Part shown: piece after piece, positions 59,910 to 64,000 of the stretch | Layout: the number at the start of each line of letters is the position of its first letter | Numbering within the stretch: position 1 is the stretch's first letter | DNA from: Argyresthia goedartella | Taxonomy: Eukaryota; Arthropoda; Insecta; Lepidoptera; Argyresthiidae | Direction of reading: 5' to 3' | Length of the DNA: 64,000 nt | Assembly: GCA_949825045.1 (NCBI GenBank) | Contig: OX463829.1 | Span: forward strand, 18,756,715-18,820,714 | The notes under the pieces: generated by a model | Databases searched by the model: none | The model's input: the letters and a program-made list of their open reading frames with translations, nothing else | What the model was told of the DNA's origin: nothing | Translations under genes and position numbers: made by a program

Positions 59910-60026
59910 TTGCATTACTAATGTTGTAGATTTTATGTAAACAAAGGAATGTTATTGGCTTGTTCAAAACCAACTGGCCAATGACTATGATTTGTTTACA
60001 TAAAATCTAAAAGAATAGTAATGCGA
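59910..60026. repeat. 117-bp MITE-like inverted repeat
   Basis: The arms of about 50 bp (59910-59959 and 59977-60026) pair with some mismatches. The core AGATTTTATGTAAACAAA is perfect. No ORF. Confidence 0.7.
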
Positions 60027-60153
60027 GAATTAATATTTCTGCACCTATTCATTTATTTTAGCGTCGTTTCGTAGTCGTTTGCCCGTTAATTTAGTACATT
60101 CTTGTTCTTAAAAAAGGTAACCTTCCAGTGATTTGACTTCTGGACATCTGGAC

Positions 60154-60237
60154 CTGGTTATGAGGCATCGCGATTTTGAATCTGGTTATGAGGCATCGCG
60201 ATTTTGAATCTGGTTATGAGGCAACGCGATTTTGAAC
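60154..60237. repeat. Tandem repeat, 28 bp x 3
   Basis: CTGGTTATGAGGCATCGCG plus nine further bases repeats three times; the third unit has two changes. Confidence 0.88.
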
Positions 60238-61261
60238 CTCATGCCATGGTAATAAAATTCAAAACCTATAACGGGAATATGTCTTCTTTGGAAGACATCC
60301 GGCATGCAGAGGTTAAGGCCTTGTACGCCTGACTAAATGGACAATTTTATGTGCTGTGCGTGGCCGTGATTATATTTTTCCGAAAATTGGTCAGACTTGG
60401 GTTGAATAAGGTGGACACCATCTTTATCGACATCAACACGGACGGGTGGCATGTCCTGATAGAGTAATTGTCAAGACGAATCAAACTAGCCCAATCTTGG
60501 AGTTGCGTCATTTTGTTACAGAGTTCCCAGGGCCACCTTCCGGCTCCATCATCATATGCTCTATGCCATAAACATATTAATGTTGTTAATAGCTCAATCG
60601 GAAATCGGTAAGCGGGACAAATTTAAGTTGCGACACTTACATATCTAGATACATACCTATACATTGCAAGTTAAGTAAAAGCTTTTAAATTTTAAAATAC
60701 ATATAGGTAGATATGTTGTTACGTTTTGGAACGTAATGCAATTAACATACCATCGATAAGTAGAACAGTAAATTGATGCTGCAACGGGAAGCCCATATAT
60801 TACATACGTACATACTTATCTACAAAGGCAGCTCGTATCAAGAACAAATTCACAATTTAGGGATCGTAAGACTAAACCCGATGGAAACTTTCAATTTATT
60901 TGAAGCACTTCAAACACGCGAAATCCCAATAACAAAAATGTGGCCTCAACGGTGAAGCAATCACCCAAGTAGCGCAGCACGAGTGCGCCGATGGGTATAT
61001 GTAATAACCCGGGAGACCACCCATCGTTGGGATACGGCACTCCGTATCGCATAATGAACGGTGAGAACAGCTAGAGGATCGAGGTTCAGGGATTCAGCGT
61101 AGCGTTGAACTGCTAATTACTCATACCCTACGAAATAGAGTCTTAAATCACAATACAAACGAATGGTGAACTTCTCACCTGAAAAAATATACTTGCAAAT
61201 AATTTATCGTGTGTAGACAAATAGCATGACATTTACTTAGCTGATCAATGTTTTGGGAATG
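60238..61261. other. Non-coding sequence
   Basis: No gene seen. A GC-richer stretch near 60960-61130 may be an old small repeat. Confidence 0.4.
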
Positions 61262-61310
61262 ATAGTACGAATTATTATGAACGAAAGTTGTTCATAATAA
61301 TTGGTACTAT
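61262..61310. repeat. Inverted repeat, 21-bp arms
   Basis: ATAGTACGAATTATTATGAAC pairs with 61290-61310 with one mismatch around a 7-base loop. Confidence 0.8.
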
Positions 61311-64000
61311 TTTTTTTTTCGTTTGCCCTAGAAAAGCGCAAGCGCAATTTTTTTTGGGGTCTCTCATTGTAACCTGTAATCAGCTGATTAGGTTAGTGTA
61401 TTGAAGATCAGTATTTTTTTCTCAATTGCTACCATATATTCTTTTGGGTAAGATATTCATAATGATTGTTACTATAGTTCCTATTTGTAGTTAATGGTAG
61501 ATAACTCACCTATTTTTAAACGGCTATTTTCTTCCGAAGTTCTTTCAAAATAGGTAACTAGTATGAACACAACATAATCTATCACGTTATTGCCCTAATA
61601 CACCCAACTAATGACCCCGTTATTCGAAAGCCACAGTAAAACCGAGTAAGCTTTATACGTTTAACTACAGAAGCGAAAAAACTTCCTGTATTTCTGGGCG
61701 TAGTCGTTAAAACCGGCTGATTTCAACTAATTTCGATTTGTTGTGTGACTTAGATTTGAGGATCCTATATTGAAAATATTTCGACGTTGCTCCGTTGATT
61801 TCCAGCAATATCAATCCTATCGTTTACAATTCGACTCAAAACGAAGCGAAGAGACAAAATGTAAAACAAACTTTGCTTTTGTACCCGGGGACCTTGTTAT
61901 ATTTGTTTGTCTATGCCCAAATTGGATGTTTGTTAATCTTTTCGCAAACAATGTTGATATTTGTTCAGTACAGTCGAATCGTTTGATAAGTATTTACGAT
62001 ACATTTTTGCCTTTTTTCTTCGTTGCATTGATTATATTTATTTCTTTAAGTTTCAGTTCCTAATATCATACCAAGTTTGTGCTCAACTTGTCAATAAAGA
62101 CATACTATACTTTAATCCAGAGTCAATTAGATAAGGATAATTCTAGCATTAAAATAAATATGTCAAAATTACGAAATTAACTCCGGTCTAACAGCTTGAA
62201 ATAAGAGATCTGCTGGTATCGCTTCCTACTTTTCAGTCGTGACCCGGTATTGTCTACCCAGTATGGAAGGTGGTAATGATGTCAGAACTCGACTAAATAA
62301 CGTGTACCTATATTATCCATCAGAGTAGTTCGCAACCGCGGGGGCCACGAGAGGTCACCTTCCACCCCCACCTCTGTAACACCGGCTGTAACTTCTAAGC
62401 TTCAGAGTCCCTACTATCGAATGGGTACAGCAACCCACCTTTAATGGTTCTAGAGGGAACAGTTCCGATTATACAGTTCCTTGCTTCGGAGACATTTCAT
62501 TGTGTTTATTTTTTGCCACCTACAAATAGATCTATCTCTTTGCAACTGAAATGTTACCAATTTTTTTAATCTTTTTAATAACTGCCTTCTAATATTAGAA
62601 TATATATTCCCCGCCGAGCCCTGAATATGGATTTCGTTGGTTGTTCGCAGTTGGGATCCGGGGATTATTACGAATAGTTACGGCTGCGCTCGTAGTAGTC
62701 GCAGCCACGGTGATATGTGTTGAGACGGCTTTGGCTTTCTTGTTTGATGGCCGAGCTAGCCGATATTAAATTACGAAATGGGCAGCTGTACAGACAGACT
62801 GGCCTTGTGACCTATGGATACCGATGCATCATCAATTTAGTTACGAATATTGTTACACCTTAGTGTGTACACACTTGTACGTTTAGTTAGTAGTTCAATT
62901 TCATATTGTAGGGGAGTAGTAGTTTCAATCGGAGCAGGATATTTGTAGTTGGTCCAATAATTACTGTTTAAATGATTCATAAATACTAGGCAAAACAGGT
63001 CACAAACAGTGAATAGCAATAACGTTATTTTATTAGTTCAGTTTCTATATAATTGCAGAAAATCTCTCTTTAATTGTTCAAAAAGCTTTCAATTTCAATC
63101 ATTAATCAACAAATCATCAGAGCACATCACAATGATCCTAACTAACAACCGTTGAGAATTTAATCACTAACTTTCTTATTTGGTAAGATCTATTGTATTG
63201 TCACCATGATCATAACTATCATTTATCAGCCCCCATGCATACTCAATCTTTTAGTTGAGCTTTAAGAATGTATCCATTGTTATTTTTGTGCTCTGAAGAA
63301 CCAAATTGTATCTTTTGTTGTCTAGATTGTCCACCCTCTATCTGTTCTTGGGTCTAAGCCATGTTCAGTCCATCACACGTTTACTTTTAATATCAAGGAA
63401 TTTCACCAATCGTGTGAAGAGCTTCACCCATGTCGCAAAACGAGCGTACGTAGTGTGGTGGGGATATGCCTATGCCTCAATATAGTCTCGCATCATGAAA
63501 TCATGCCCCTTCCGCAATTCTCCTCTACCACAAGAGCCTACTCAGTTACTTATAGTGTGAAACATCCGAAACACCATTCGTTATAACGGACCACAAATTT
63601 GGAGATAGCATCAACATTTTGGTGGTCGTTCGCATCTCGAATGCGTAATCGCACTGCGCGCATGAATATTTATTGTTAATTTGTACCCCGATGCCCGATA
63701 GTCCCAAGGCGCACTATATTTTATAATTTTGACATTATTATATCAGCAGTTAATGGGCCTCGATTAACGATCTGAGTCGCGTTCGAACCGCAAATGCGAG
63801 GCAATGGTCACGAAATAACGACTCGATGATTACAGTTTCGGAGCGAGAGCGTTTGGGACAATAGCAATAAAGCTTTGGACTGCCGTTCCCTCTACTGCTC
63901 TCCTCTTCCTTTTTTCTCACAATAATAAGGAGTGAGATAATACTTCAACAAATAGCGCACATTACCTTTTGTATCCATATACAGTTCCATATACATCCAT
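61311..64000. other. Non-coding sequence to the window end
   Basis: No convincing gene. Short frames at 61770-62063 and 62837-63019 show no recognisable domain. The part near 62340-62420 and 62690-62740 is GC-richer but unassigned. Confidence 0.4.

Noticed and set aside
60990..61060. Resemblance to the inverse of 5S rRNA (GGGAGACCACCCATC)
   Set aside because: Only one short word matches; the remaining 5S sequence and internal control region are absent.

Overview
This window is AT-rich, eukaryotic and almost certainly from a moth or butterfly (Lepidoptera). The support is indirect but consistent. There are tRNA-headed SINEs, and several copies of a roughly 400-bp repeat with ends of the type I know from lepidopteran genomes. 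There are Jockey, CR1-like, RTE, BEL/Pao, DIRS-like and Ty3/gypsy elements, a Helentron piece, and a TED-like endogenous retrovirus. No complete host gene is visible. The best host candidate is a single short first-exon-like segment at 11955-12048 whose peptide resembles the start of a SAM domain.

Layout. 1-4300 (minus): Jockey-clade non-LTR element with zinc-knuckle ORF1, endonuclease and reverse transcriptase, cut by the window edge. It abuts, and probably interrupts, a degenerate 412/mdg1-like Ty3/gypsy element (about 4300-8900, minus) with gag, pol, a small membrane-protein ORF, a tRNA-Arg-type primer site and part of the 5' LTR. 8900-13340: mostly non-coding, with a MITE, the SAM-like exon and a 304-bp palindrome. 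13337-13790: remnant resembling a DIRS-like gag/RT. 13932-27198: a nest. A decayed CR1-group element (copy A) was split by a BEL/Pao element with recognisable LTRs (14395-25404), which in turn carries a second CR1-group element (copy B, 17324-20957) between gag and pol. Copy A also holds a separate non-LTR fragment (26454-27001). 27339-28447: 5'-truncated Jockey insertion with poly(A) and a 15-bp target duplication. 28448-36260: largely non-coding with small repeats, an RTE tail and a SINE. 36262-37205: third CR1-group copy (C). 37206-48700: non-coding with MITEs, hairpins, SINEs and lepidopteran repeats. 48734-57224 (minus): a full-length, apparently intact TED-like errantivirus with identical 278-bp LTRs and a 4-bp target duplication. 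57400-58290: Helentron fragment (helicase end plus endonuclease). 59045-59400: decayed retroelement tail. The rest is non-coding.

How the genes work together. The only set that reads as a functional unit is the errantivirus. Gag and Pol overlap and are joined by a canonical minus-one slippery heptamer. Env has a baculovirus-F-like layout and sits behind a splice acceptor just after the pol stop. The 5' leader carries tandem hairpin repeats where gypsy carries its insulator. The other elements are broken by stops, frameshifts, deletions or later insertions. All element boundaries were read by eye, and no alignment or search was run.
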